Positions 50,374 to 63,400 of a DNA stretch of 64,000 nucleotides are shown here, in pieces (the stretch's first letter is position 1; every line of letters starts with the position of its first letter). The stretch is taken from positions 18,137,210-18,201,209 of the forward strand of contig NC_049988.1 of NCBI RefSeq assembly GCF_000003815.2. Reading direction: 5' to 3'. A program made the translations under genes and the position numbers. This DNA comes from Branchiostoma floridae. Lineage: Eukaryota > Chordata > Leptocardii > Amphioxiformes > Branchiostomatidae. Under the pieces are notes generated by a model. It had not been told where the DNA came from and did no database searches. It worked only from the letters and a program-made list of their open reading frames with translations.

Positions 50374-50667
50374 NNNNNNNNNNNNNNNNNNNNNNNNNNN
50401 NNNNNNNNNNNNNNNNNNNNNNNNNNNNNNNNNNNNNNNNNNNNNNNNNNNNNNNNNNNNNNNNNNNNNNNNNNNNNNNNNNNNNNNNNNNNNNNNNNNN
50501 NNNNNNNNNNNNNNNNNNNNNNNNNNNNNNNNNNNNNNNNNNNNNNNNNNNNNNNNNNNNNNNNNNNNNNNNNNNNNNNNNNNNNNNNNNNNNNNNNNNN
50601 NNNNNNNNNNNNNNNNNNNNNNNNNNNNNNNNNNNNNNNNNNNNNNNNNNNNNNNNNNNNNNNNNNN
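50374..50667. other. Assembly gap (N run)
   Basis: 294 undetermined bases follow directly after the palindromic tandem repeat. Any reading frame across this run is an artefact. Confidence 0.99.
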
Positions 50668-51066
50668 TTTCTCTAGATTGTACCATGGACATTCCTCTAG
50701 CCAGATTTGGCCCTGATACATCTCTCATGTGCAGGTTTGTGGTGTTTGGTTCCCCCCTTTTCTTACTGACCTCAAAAACTTAACATGCACCGCAATGGAA
50801 CAGGTTTTGTTGTAACTTTACACCTTAAATGTTCATAAGTGGGGAGTTGTTTTATAAAATGATATAGATTTACATTTCAAACTGGAAAAATGTCTAGTAA
50901 AATTGTTTTTTAACATGGACATGTACATATTGTGCAAACCATTTTAAGGCTGAGCTTAGTTTTGATCCAAGGGGAATGAGTTTTTCAAGGGGTTTCTATC
51001 TGTGAGTTAAACAGTGTTTATGAACGACCATATACACTATGAGGGATGTCAGGGCGACCTGAGGAC
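50668..51066. other. Spacer and probable 3'UTR of the minus-strand four-exon gene
   Basis: About 400 bp lie between the gap and the stop codon at 51067. No canonical minus-strand AATAAA is obvious. No coding frame is convincing. Confidence 0.4.
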
Positions 51067-52652
51067 TTAGTGTTTGCTGCGCACGGGGCCGCTGGGACTC
51101 TCACAGCGCCGCTTCAGGGCCCGGCTGTCTCTCGTCCTGCGGTGGGATGCTCGCTTCTTGGTCTGCAGATTCTCTGCTGCCATGGCGTTGTCAGATTTTG
51201 CGGCAACCGGAGGCTTTGGGCCCTTCAGCTGGTGGTGGCAAAAAGTGATTGTTAATATTTAAACAGCTAAATGACGAATTTGTTTTTCTGTGATAATAAA
51301 CCTTGAAACATTTACCTTAATAAGAATTATTCATGATAGATCAACTACAAGAGTGTGACTTCTTTATACTGAAATCTGGTGACAAAAGTGTTAACTGTAA
51401 ATTTCAAAAAGATCATTCAACTAAAACTTACTGAGGGAAGGTCAGAGATGGTGCTGCCTGCTGCAGTTCTCTTTCCAGTCAGACTGTGGTGCTGTGGAGT
51501 CAGGGAAGGCAGCTTGGTGGCTACAGAGTATAAAACATAGAAGCATTTGTTGATATGTAGTATAGTTTTGAGAAAAGGACAACACCTTTTTAGATGTCAA
51601 CAAGCTCTGGGTATCACCCTTTTTTTTCTGTCTGAAAGAGGATAAAGTGAAGGTAGAAAAAAGCTAGTCTGACAACATTCTGACCCTTGATATTTTGTCT
51701 GCTTGCATATAATAGAAAAATAACAATGCATTAATGAGGGTTGGAAGTTGGCAGTTTTTTTCATTAACCTGGTCAAAGCTATGCCTTAAGGCTGAAAACT
51801 AGAGTACCGATTATTCGATGTTTTCTCTATATTTAAAGACAAAGTTTGAAAACTCTTACTAGTCTTCTCCGAGTCCTTGGATGCTGCTTGCTTCCGTCTG
51901 TGAGGGCGGCGCTCTTCCAGCGTTACGTAGACGGTCTCTTCATCTTTGTCAGGATACATCCGGCACCGCATCCTCTCCTCTCCCACCATCCCCTCTGAGG
52001 TCTGTACTCCAACCAGGCTAGGCTGTGCGGGCATCCTACAGGTTGAGGCCTTCTTAGATAAGTCCTCACCAAACATAGCCGTGGTGCGGGCCATTCGGAC
52101 CTGCTGGTGATCTTCGTTGAAGGGTACGGCGTTGTGGCGCTCCTGCTCGAGTTGGTGCAGCTTCTCCTGTGCTCGTACTTTCTTACCTCGCTTCTTGGGC
52201 GGCAGCTTGGAGGCGCTGAGGTCCTCCCCAAACATCTGGGTCTTCAGTTTGTGGTGGTACAGTCTCTCTGCGTGCTGGTCCAAGGCTCTATACCGCTCCT
52301 CTTTTGTTGGGGATGATCTTGCGTACCTAAGATGCATGTCAAGAAGTGTGTGATATTTTGTTGAGAAATTACAGAGTGCTATAAAAGATGTCAAAAATAA
52401 CCCAGACAGTCATAAGATATAAAGCTGCACACCTGTTCTTGTTGTTAACAGGAGGTCTCTGAGGTCTGTGGCGCCCGACTTCTTGGTCCTGACTTGCCTG
52501 CTGCTGAAGGCTGCATGTTTGTCGCTCCAGAGCCAGTAGTGCCTGATCGACTGTGTCAGCGTTGGGGGGAGGGGTGGGGGCGCGGTATGACTGATGGGAC
52601 TCCTGAAGTTCAAGTAATCTTCTGTATGCCATGGTGATTAAGTTGGGGTCTG
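51067..52652 (-). CDS. Unrecognised basic 305-aa protein with duplicated MFGEDLS motif (4 exons)
   Basis: The coding exons 52632-52433, 52326-51860, 51520-51432 and 51228-51067 join in perfect phase (200+467+89+162 = 918 nt) from ATG 52632 to TAA 51069-51067. An acceptor (CTTTCCAG) at 52653 shows that at least one upstream noncoding exon exists. I do not recognise the protein. It starts MAYRRLLELQESHQSYRAP and has a Gln-rich helix (residues 29-50). It has a helical charged block, then MFGEDLS at 98-104 and again at 151-157, separated by a very basic stretch (KKRGKKVRAQEK). The tail is Arg/Lys-rich (HRRTRDSRALKRRC). There is no signal peptide, membrane helix or catalytic motif. A nuclear or cytoskeletal scaffold role is only a guess. 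Confidence 0.8.
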
Positions 52653-53880
52653 GAAAGATGAAAAAAAAGTAACCTTACACCATAAGTTCTGAAAAAAATT
52701 TGTTGCAAAACACAACTTTGGTTCCTGTCTCTTAAGTCTGACTTGTTAAGTCTGAATTGTTGATAATGCCTATTGCCATCTTATGGACTTCAAATAATCA
52801 AATAAAGTCCTTGAAGCAGAGAACATTTTCCAACCTAGACTTTTTCCCTTCAAACTTTTCTTCACATAAACAACAGGACAAAACTTACAGGCACAAATTC
52901 AATGTCACATTTTCATGACAAGTTGAAAAGGACAAAAAAACATCTTAATATAGTTCCTCTCGATAATCATTGAAGTGAAAGGAATATCGAAAGACAAAAA
53001 AAGACACCACTTTTTGCTCCACCCCTATGGCATTGCCGATAAATCTAACTCAGAGAAACAAAAAAGTCAAGGAATGTATTTTAACTTTTGAAAATTAAGC
53101 ATCATCTGTAGGTGACACCCCTTCCTAACATAATTATCAACTTCAAATCTTTACCTTTTGCAAAAATCAGAGGGCCAGAGCCTACCATGGCATGGAAAGT
53201 AGGATACAATTTTAGCCAGAAAAACAACATGTTGTAAGTGAATCTAAATGTTTTTTTCCGCAATATCTTAAATTTAACCGCCTCCTCAGATTTTGTCAAA
53301 TGTGTCTGTGGTTACAAAGAAAAATGTTTCTACAGGTATTTAAGGAGTATGTAATGAGTAAAATAAACACATTACATCTTGTTCTTACTTGACATCACAC
53401 CACAGAGGCGATATGTTGTAGAAAGTACAAGTTTGTAGATCATGACGAGCGTAAAACAAACTGTAGTATATCACATCTAACTAAAGTTTACCCCTCAACA
53501 CCTTACTTTTGTACTTGTACATCATACAAAATGTTATCTTTTCCTTGTTTCACCACACCCAATTAGATCTCTTTCTTTGTAGAGTGAACAAAACGGACCT
53601 GTTGGCTATTCTGCAACTTTTGCGGCAACATCCAATAATAAAAACTGCTTACCATAAATTTAACCAGAAACTGCTGAGCTGTAGAAGGATGTATGGTGTG
53701 TTCCCAAGTCTCTGTCGTGCTGAAATCTTCTTAAGTTCAGTCTGTCATCACTGTTAAGGCTTGTTTCTGTCTGTCGACTATCCAGTGTGTCAACAGCTGC
53801 AGTTTCAATATGGCGGCTCCTCAGACAGAAGCTCTCACGTCAAAGGTCGTCCTTTTGACGCCGATAACTCGGATTCTTAC
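52653..53880 (-). other. Intron 1 of the 305-aa gene (inferred)
   Basis: This is AT-rich sequence with no conserved frame. Other donor-like sites on the minus strand (near 53391, 53498 and 53652) could serve alternative first exons. No mobile element is recognised. Confidence 0.4.
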
Positions 53881-54075
53881 CAACCTAACCCGGTCCCATG
53901 TTTGTGGTAGTTACAACAATGTCTAAACAATATTTGAGGCGCTTTTTGACGGTTAACACGCAGTCTGACTGCTGAAATACTGAGTTTTAGCACGAGCACG
54001 ACTGGAACACGGCCTCACCCCTTGCTGAGCTATCCTGGTATCCTAGTCGTGACGTCACGATTGTTCGAACAATCA
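53881..54075 (-). promoter_or_regulatory. Probable promoter and noncoding first exon of the 305-aa gene
   Basis: On the minus strand a strong donor (GGTTG then GTAAGAATCC) lies at 53881/53880, a good end for the noncoding first exon implied by the acceptor at 52653. About 170 bp upstream stand a perfect TGACGTCA (54050-54057), the palindromic CREB/ATF site, and a palindrome ATTGTTCGAACAAT (54060-54073). The block is richer in G+C than its surroundings. There is no TATA box. The assignment is by inference only. Confidence 0.4.
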
Positions 54076-55160
54076 GGTTGCCTGGTAACGGGCTCATGTT
54101 ACGGCAGGATGTAACCAATAAACAACTAAGATGGCAATAAAGCAAACAAAATTACACATGACATAACTTGAAATTATATAAAAGAAAAGTATTGTAGCTT
54201 TTGTAATGTGTTATCATGGTAATGGTAATACTTGGGGTATCTACTGGCTGGCAAAATACACCAGATGATTATATGTCGTTTTAGATATCATTACGGAACC
54301 TAGATAAGCAAGGCAACTGGGTGGAAATGAAAACTAGTAACACGCACACAATTAACAGCGATTCTGTTTATCAGCTCACTCGTCCTACACCAGCAACAGA
54401 GTTGTTGTACTTGTCATCAACAGCTAGTCTAGCTCCCCAGGCACGGGACCAGGCCAAAGAGTTATGAATCAGAGTTTCACTTCGATTGAAACTTGATTCA
54501 GCTACGGTTCAGCAATAACGGCTAGATACTTTTAAATTTTCTATGCTAATTGGGGTGGCATGAAAAAAACACAAACCCATACCGCCCCACCACCACCACG
54601 CGCCGTACATTTGCCTCTACTTTTTCAATCCGACTATGAAATGTGAAATTACAATTTATGCATAACGTGTTAACCCTCCAGCCACAATTTCCGTTCCCAG
54701 AACGTTAATAGAAATATGACTAGCATCCATCGGTGTCAAGCAGATGAAACTTAATTATTCTGCAAAATGCAGTTACTTAAGCAATCGGATGTGATTTGGG
54801 AAACTTATTCGACGTAATTCTCCTCATCGTTGGTCCAGTGGATATCACTGCATAGTCGTTTCTCTCCGCTAGGTGGCGCAGCTGTCACAGGTTCCACTTG
54901 CAGCTGGCATTCGGTCCCTCGTAAAAATAAATCTGTTCGCTGACTTCAATGTCAATGTTTATCTTTTGTGTTTCTGCTCTGCAAGAAAACATCATGTTGC
55001 AAAGAAATGAGGAAGCATCCTACGTTTGTGAATGCTATGTTCTGTGTTGCGAATGCTAACAGTGATTTGGTGTGATTTCAGGAACACAGACATATAGAAA
55101 AATCAAAATCAGTACTGTGCTACAATAACAAGACACCAGTTTTGTGAGTGAGCTTTCTTT
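54076..55160. other. Intergenic sequence, nothing recognised
   Basis: No coding region, repeat array or inverted structure stands out. The last six bases before 55161 (TTCTTT) form the left target duplication of the next element. Confidence 0.5.
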
Positions 55161-58100
55161 TACGAAGGACCATTGGGACAAAACCTGTTTTAGCGGAGGA
55201 GCTGTGTGCTCACAGCGAAGGGTCTGTGTGCTCAGCGAAGTACCTGTGTGCTCACAGCGAAAGAGCTGTGTGCTCACAGCAAAGGGGCTGCGTGCTCGAC
55301 GAAGGACCTGTGTGATCACAGCAAAGGGCTGTGTGCACCAGGCTGAAGTTGGCCGCCGATTGGTAGCCTAAGATCCAGCCGCCGATTCGTCATTAGACAA
55401 AACATAGGATCCCATTCAGACGCCCATTCGAAGAAACTAAAAATTCCTAATTCCCTAGGGTATTGTCTAGGGGATTGGTGCAAAAATTGCTCAAATTATG
55501 GTAAAAGCATGAAACTTGGCATATGTGTTCAGTACAAAAATGGAAACAAGTCTAGGGGTGGAGCCAAAAGAAACCAGCTAGCTTTTACATGGCAACTGTT
55601 GCTAGGCTTTTATGAAAAACTTGTTGTATTTTACAGCATAATGAGTGGAACTGATTTTAGGAAAACAAAACAGACTTTATATACCTTTGATGCAGTGTGC
55701 ACTGGATCTATAATGTGGTACTTCTCTCCACCTTTAGTGCAAAAACTTCCCCTATACCAAATCACCCAAATTACTACATGTAATTTATTCGTCTGTCACA
55801 TGTCTGAAATTAAGAATCAGTTCATACTATTTTAAAGTAGAAAAAGGTTAAAGTCAGCATTCCGATTCGAAAATGAACAAATTATACTGACAGGCGGCCA
55901 CACGTTTGGGGCTTACTCGTAGTGGTTACTCGGCAAGGGTGCTACAAACGGACAGAACAGTCCACTTTTGACTTTGACAGTGCCTGGCGTGATCAACTGT
56001 TACTGATCTAACCGTATTTACTCTCTGAATACATAGTACAGACAGTACAACTTTCCTACCATGGTGTTATACACGGAGAAATTAATAATTACGAACCCCA
56101 AAAATGTGTCTTTTTAAGTTTCATGTGTATTCACAGCACATGAGCAGAAAAAAGTATGTATTATAGAATCTTGTTATCAAGTCACAATTTTATACAACAT
56201 AAGTTGACACTACAGTAACACTAAACATTGATGTTCACGTCGTATGAAAACGACTTTGTTTTGCCGTGGGAATGTTTTAAATATAAACTAGTCCCACAAC
56301 CACTTGACTTGTCAGCCATATTTGTCCAAATGGGAATTTGTCGGGTATCACATATTTTCACGGCTTGCTATTGTATACTGATGGTGGAAATGTGGAAAAA
56401 AGTAACGCAACAAGTTGCAAATTCAATCTGAATGAATTTTTTAAATACAAAATATTTACAGCCATCTGAATTCCGACAATACGCCTCAGATTACGTTTAA
56501 ACACCCCTGTAACCAAATGGGTAACACCAGAATATACAGCTGACATAACTCTAAATGAACACATCACACAGTCTCTTTTGACCTCTGTATTCAGAGGAAG
56601 AAGGTACGACAAGTAAACTCTCAGGTAAGGACTCAGCGATGTGTAGTGTACATTCGACACTGATGCTGAGGTTTCAACTAAGATGAATTAACTGTGATTT
56701 TGTGTGCATTTTTTAACAACATGCTCACAAAAATAGTATGCTTAGAAATCCAGTAAGGTGTCCGAACTCAATATTTGATAACTTCCTGGATCGACTATGA
56801 CATAGTCTTCATTTTATACGCTTGTGGTTTATAGAACAAAGTTTGATAGAAGCACAAACCGATAGAAAATGATCAGGCGTTGACCTATGTGGATGGAACA
56901 CAAGAACATTTAAGACCAGCAAATCATACATGTTAAAAGAACAGAGCAGGTATGGTACACGTATCTGTAAGTCTCGTGACGATCACCAGATGTGGGGGTG
57001 TCGTGAGAATATTCAAATTAGATACACACTGTATTGTCAACACTATATTGTATATTGTCACCAAAACTTATTTTCTTCAAAGAGACGTCAACAATGACTA
57101 TATTGTTTGCCAAACCAAAGAAAAAGTCTTACATGTTACTTGTCAAGGGTGCTACAAACGGTCAGAACAGTCCACTTTTGACTTTGACAGTGCATGGCGT
57201 GATCAACTGTGACAGTCACTGATCTAACCATATCTACCCTCTGATATACAGTCATACTAGTACAGTGATACTTGAAGTTGTATACCATGGTGTTATACAG
57301 TAGGTGTTATGTAGTCTGATGTAACGTCCTTGGTAGAAATGAATGAATGAATGCGAACTAAATTTCACCATACTTTGACAATGTAACGTTATACTACATA
57401 CATGTTGTGAGAAGGGAGTGCCATAGACGGCACGGACAGAAGACAGAAGGGAAATGTTTGCGGTGGTTTTGAGTTCGCTATGAAGAGGCCACCGCGAAAA
57501 CCGCGAATATAAAACCACCACGAAAGAGTCTGCATTTACAGTATATACAGTCAAACTTGATCTAAAACAGAGGCAGTTAGTGCTGCTTACATTAAAACGC
57601 AAGCGAAAGTTTTTAGTATAATACGTTCCCCTCTAGTTTATCAATTAAATCCGACCCTTAAGATTTGATATCTGAATTCGTATTAAAAGTTCACGGGAGA
57701 GGTTTAAATAAGTAGCAGAGTGCTCTACAAGCCATATGGCAGCCGATTTTAGCATCCCCTTTGCTTGGGTATTTCCTATCATTAATTAAATTCGGCCCGT
57801 AAGATTTGATACTTGTTTTGAATACGTTAGGGTATGCAGTATCTAAATTCGTCTTGAAAATTCACAGGCCACGTTTAGATAAGTAGCAGTTTGCTCTACA
57901 AGCCGTATGGCAGCCGATTTTAGACCAGGCTGAAGTTGGCCGTCCATTGGGCCTACTATTTGTGCTTAATCGTTGATATCATACTTTCTGTTATCATTTA
58001 TGTTTATATATACATATATCGGGCGGTAACAGACAATATCTAGCAGTTATTGATATCCATTTAAGCTTTTAAAGGAATTTTTTGTTTCTTCGAATGGGCG

Positions 58101-58614
58101 TCTGAATGGGATGCTATGTTTTGTCTAATGACGAATCGGCGGCTGGATCGGCGGCTACCAATCGGCGGCCAACTAGTACTTAAGCCTGGTGTAACAGCCC
58201 CTTTGCTGTGAGCACACAGCTCTTTCGCTGTGAGCACACAGGTACTTCGCCGAGCACTCAGCCCCTTCGCTGTGAGCACACAGCTCGTTCCCCAAGCACG
58301 CAGCCCCTTTGGTGTGAGCACACAGCTCTTTCGCTGTGAGCATCGTTCCCCGAGCACGCAGCCCCTTTGGTGTGAGCACACAGCTCTTTCGCTGTGAGCA
58401 CACAGGTACTTCGCCGAGCACTCAGCCCCCTCGCTGTGAGCACACAGCTCCTTCGCCGAGCACGCAGCCCATTCGTTGTGAGCACACAGCTCCTTCGCCG
58501 AGCACGCAGTCCCTTCGCTGTGAGCACACAGCTCCTTCGCCGAGCACGCAGTCCCTTCGCTGTGAGCACACAGCTCCTTCGCTAAAACAGGTTTTGTCCC
58601 AATGGTCCTTCGTA
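55161..58614. mobile_element. Long-TIR element whose inverted arms contain a 21/42-bp minisatellite, copy 1
   Basis: The element begins TACGAAGGACCATTGGGACA and ends with its complement at 58595-58614, flanked by TTCTTT at 55155-55160 and 58615-58620. Each arm continues with a minisatellite of half-units such as GAAGGAGCTGTGTGCTCACA, then an inverted block of about 110 bp (55340-55450 and 58070-58185; landmark GACGAATCGGCGGCTGGATC). The right array is longer (about 400 bp) than the left (about 140 bp). The 2.6 kb core holds AT-rich sequence, an internal direct duplication (GTCCACTTTTGACTTTGACA near 55960 and 57170) and a small foldback near 57430-57530. No transposase or recombinase frame was found, so it is probably non-autonomous. 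Confidence 0.75.
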
Positions 58615-60425
58615 TTCTTTGTGCCTGTTATGTTTGTTTGGACCACTGGAAGAGTAGCTACAATATACTTGCATGTTGCCAAGCTAATAATGGATCTGAA
58701 TCTAAAGCCAAGCTCGGGAAAAGTTAAGGTGTGGTTTGCAAATACCTGAATCATTATTGAGCTAATTAAACTAAGCTAGTTAACCTGTGAGGCGTATTTA
58801 CCGCCACTCCCGTGGCAAAACGGTGAAAGGTGAAACATTGACACGTCTCATCATACAGGTTCGACCACATTGTAGTTATGCAGATTCTGAAGTGATTCCG
58901 CGGTAAATCAGCACTCAATGTTGTCGTTGAGCAATCAAGTGCACTGTGCATTAAGCAGCCCCACAGTGAAGCAGTCCTGAATTTAGGCGTTTATTAGGAA
59001 TTTATTAGGAGTTTGCTCAGGTAAGTTAAGGTGCGGTTATCATCGCATTGCACTATCTGTGACTCATAGGCAAGCTGTGATGCGTATTTGCTGGCCACTC
59101 CCATAGCAAACTTGTGGGTTCAACTGTTTTACGAGCTTGACCTCATTAAGTCATGCAGAAGTGACTCCGCGGTGGATCAGCACTGACATATCACTGTAGC
59201 CAGATCTGTGCTGGTGGGAACAGGTGGGAATATATCCATTGTACAAATTCTGGGTCTGGGTGAAGTTTTGCGGAGAAAGTTAATACACATACTGGTAGGT
59301 TTTATTTGGGGTTGTTTTGGGGGGGGTTTGAGCCAAAAAGCATTGTGTGCTACCATGGCTACCAACTCAGGCTATTTGAAAAGACTTCGATAGCTTTCTA
59401 CGCTTTCAATAGTGATAGGCGTTTTCCTTCGGTTCATTTCGTCTGGTTTTCAACTAACGTTACAAAGAGTTACGATTGAATGTTACTGAAATTTCGGTAT
59501 CTAAGTGCAAATATTCATAAATGTGTCAAGTGGGGTAATTAATGTGGCAAGAAATGGAGGTGACCAGTGACCAGATTAACAACTACGATCGGTGCATTTT
59601 GTTCTGCTCATGAACAACATAATCTTAACGTTACCTACGCCTGACGCCATGTGAGGCACAGAAATGCCAGTCATTGTGTCCTTCAAAAGACAATGTAGTC
59701 CTTGGGTGAACATAAACGTGTCATGTAGGTCCCTCTACTACGTCTATTATCAGCAGGGTTTGTATGAAAAGAATACAACTGTTTTCTGTGTTTTTATCGT
59801 ATGCTTCTTCTGGTCTTCAACTGCAACTGGTACGCTAAAACGTTGTCCAGAAAGTAGTTTATTTCATTGGAAAAATACAATAAGGTAGGGTAATTGCTGG
59901 GTGGCAATCGTATTATTAATTACAGTCACTGAACGTGTTGCGTTCATTCGGGTAAATAACATAAATATAGTAGTACCTGTTCCTGCGCATTTGGGATGCA
60001 AACGCAGGGAAATGTCACACACAGACATATCGTCTTTTAAAAAATATTGTCATTGAGAGAGCTATATTGAGATAGGTAGATCTATTGATTTCGAGATTCC
60101 ATAGTGTTTTGGAGTTTTTTTTTTCATTCAGACGGTAGCGACCCAATATAAATATTTCGTGAATGATCGTATGAATAGATCGTTTTCATGTGACGTCACA
60201 GTCACGTTCGAACGTTCGAACGGCCATGTTGGATGATAAGCTGCTCGATCTCCACGCGGCTGTGTGTTGCACGTGGTGGGCCCGTACATGGAAAGACGTT
60301 TTTTTGTGGTTATTATTTACAAACGGGCTGGTTGTTCGATGTGCTAACTGCGAGTTCCATGAACACAGGATACACTGTAACAGCGTACTCGCCGTTTCTA
60401 TCTAACAACACAATTATCCCTTTTT
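58615..60425. other. Unique spacer between the two long-TIR copies
   Basis: About 1.8 kb lies between the copies. Short conserved-looking pieces at 58785-58950 and 59030-59190 resemble each other loosely (GTTGACC/GTTCGACC and ATTCCGCGGT/ACTCCGCGGT landmarks), suggesting an old duplication. At 60191-60198 there is a TGACGTCA, followed at 60205-60222 by an 18-bp perfect palindrome (CGTTCGAACGTTCGAACG). No gene is recognised. Confidence 0.45.
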
Positions 60426-63400
60426 TACGAAGGACCATTGGGGCAAAACCTGTTTTAGCGAAGGAGCTATGTGCTCACAGCGAAGGGGCTGCATGCTCGG
60501 CGAATGAGCTGTGTGCTCACAGCGAATGGGCTGCGTGCTCGGCGAATGAGCTGTGTGCTCACAGCGAATGGGCTGCGTGCTCGGCGAAGGAGCTGTGTGC
60601 TGACAGCAAATGGGATGTGTGCTCGGGGAAGGAGCTGTGTTCTCACAGCGAATGGGCTGTGTGCTCAGCGAAGTACCTGTGTGCTCATAGCGAAAGAGCT
60701 GTGTGCTCACAGCAAAGGGGCTGCATGCTCGGCGAAGGATCTGTGTTGGCTGAAGTTGGCCGCCGATTGGTAGCCTAAGATCCAGCCGCCGATTCGTCAT
60801 TAGACAAAACATAGGATCCCATTCAGACGCCCATTCGAAGAAACTAAAAATTCCTAATTTCATAGGGAATTGTCTAGGGGATTGGTGCAAAAATTGCTCA
60901 AATTATGGTTAAAGCATGAAACTTGGCATATGTGTTCAGTACAAAAATGGAAACAAGTCTAGGGGTGGAGCCAAAAGAAGCCAGATCTAGATTTTACATG
61001 GCAACTGTTGCATTTATGAAAAACCTGTTGTATTTTACAGCATATTGAGGGGAACTGATTTTAGGAAAACAAAACAGACTTTATGTACCTTTGATGCAGT
61101 GTACACTGGATCTATAATGTGGTACTTCTCTCCACATTTTGTGCAAAAACTTCCCCTATACCAAATCACCCAAATTACTACATGTAATTTATTCGTCTGT
61201 CACATAATGAAATTAAGAAGTTCATACTATTTTAAGGTAGAAAAAAGGTTCAAGTCAGCATCATAACAAAGTACACCGTGAAAGAGGTTTCAAGAGTCCA
61301 AAATTTGAGTTCACATTTCTCATATTCTGCTGCAACACGACAATAGATATTAGCATTGCTGAAAAGGTTGTGCAGTGAAGTATAACTATACTGATTTTTC
61401 TTGTTGGACCTGTCCGGTAAAACCGGACGTAAAACAGTGGACCTGATGTTGTACCGATTCGAAAATGAACTAATTATACTGACAGGCGTCCACATGTTTG
61501 GGGCTTACATGTCGACGCAAATAACAAGAGCGTAGAGAGTTTATAGTCATTTTTACCGAGTACTGTAAATGCATTTACGTTTGCGGGGATTTAAATTTAG
61601 CGGTAGAGGGAAAATGGAGTATTCGCGGTGGTTCTGAGTTCGCGGGTGAACCATCCATGCATGTGAGTACTGCACTGTAATGGAAAACCCGGCACATTTA
61701 CCAACCGCCAGTCGGAAGCCACAAATAGTGGTTACTCGGCAAAGGTGCTACAAACGGACAGAACAGTCCACTTTTGACTTTGACAGTGCTGGCGTGATCA
61801 ACTGTTACTGATCCGTAACTACTCTCTTAATACATAGTACAGACAGTACAAATTTCCTACCATGGTGTTATACACGGTGAAATGAATAATTACGAACCCC
61901 AAAAAAAGTATTCATGTGTATTCACAGCACCTGAGCAGAAAAAAAGTATGTATTATAGAATCTTGTCATCAAGTCACAATTTTATACAACATAAGTTGAC
62001 ACTACAGTAACACTAAACAGTGATGTTCACGGCGTATGAAAACGACTTTGTTTTGCCGTGGGAATGTTTTAAATATAAACTAGTCCCACAACCACTTGAC
62101 TTGTCAGCCATATTTGTCCAAATGGGAATTGGTCGCGATCGGCTATCACATATTTTCACGGCTTGCTATTGTATACTGATGGTGAAAATGTGGAAAAAAA
62201 GTAACGCAACAAGTTGCAAATTCAACCTGAATGAATTTTTTTAAATACAAAATATTTACAGCCATCTGAATTCCGACAATACGCCTCAGATTACGTTTAA
62301 ACACCCCTGTAACTAAATGGGTAACACCTGAATATACAGCTGACATAACTCTAAATGAACACATCACACGGTCTCTTTTGACTTCTGTATTCAGAGGAAG
62401 AAGGCACGACAAGTAAACTCTCAGGTAAGGACTCAGCGATGTGTAGTGTACATTCGACACTGATGCTGCGGTTTCCACTAAGATGAATTAACTATGATTT
62501 TGTGTGCATTTTTGGACGAAGTTTTAACAACATGCTCACAAAAATGGTATGCTTAGAAATCCAGTAAGGTGTCCGAACTCAATATTTGATAACTTCCTGG
62601 ATCGACTATGACATAGTTTTCATTTTATACGCTTGTGGTTTATAGAATAAAGTTTGATAGAAGCACAAACCGATAGAAAATGATCAGGTGTTGACCCATG
62701 TTGATGGGACACAAGAACATTTAAGACCAGCAAATCATATATGTGCAAAAGAAAAGAGCAGGTATGGTACACGTATTTGTAAGTCTCGTGACGATCACGA
62801 GATGTGGGGGTGTCGTGAGAATATTCAAATTAGATACGCACTGTATTGTCAACACTATATTGTATATTGTCACCAAAACTTATTTTCTTCAAAGATAAAT
62901 TCTTAAAAGAGACGTACGTCAACAATGACTATATTGTTTGCCAAACCAAAGAAAAAGTCTTACATGTTACTCGTCAAGGGCGCTACAAACGACCAGAACA
63001 GTCCACTTTTGACTTTGACAGTGCTGGCGTGATCAACTGTGGCAGTCACTGATCTAACCATATCTACCCTCTGATTACTAGTACAGTAATACTTGTAGTT
63101 GTATACCATGGTGTTATACAGTAGGTCATGTAGAAATGAATGAATGCCAACTAAATGTCATCATACTTTGACAATGTAACGTTACACTACATTCATGTTG
63201 TGAGAAGGGAGTGCCGTAGACGGCACGGACAGAACACAGAAGGGAAATGTTTGCGGTGGTTTTGAGTTCGCTATGAAGAGGCCACCGCGAAAACCGCGAA
63301 TATAACGCCACCGCGAAAGAGTCTGCATTTACAGTATATACAGTCAAACTTGATCTAAACAGGCAGTTAATGATGCTTACATTAAAACGCCAGCGAAAGT

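Noticed and set aside
58061-58754. Many frames encoding CVLTAKGLRARRRS-type repeats on both strands (also at 55144 and 60233)
   Set aside because: Products of the minisatellite arms; no start context or single preferred frame.
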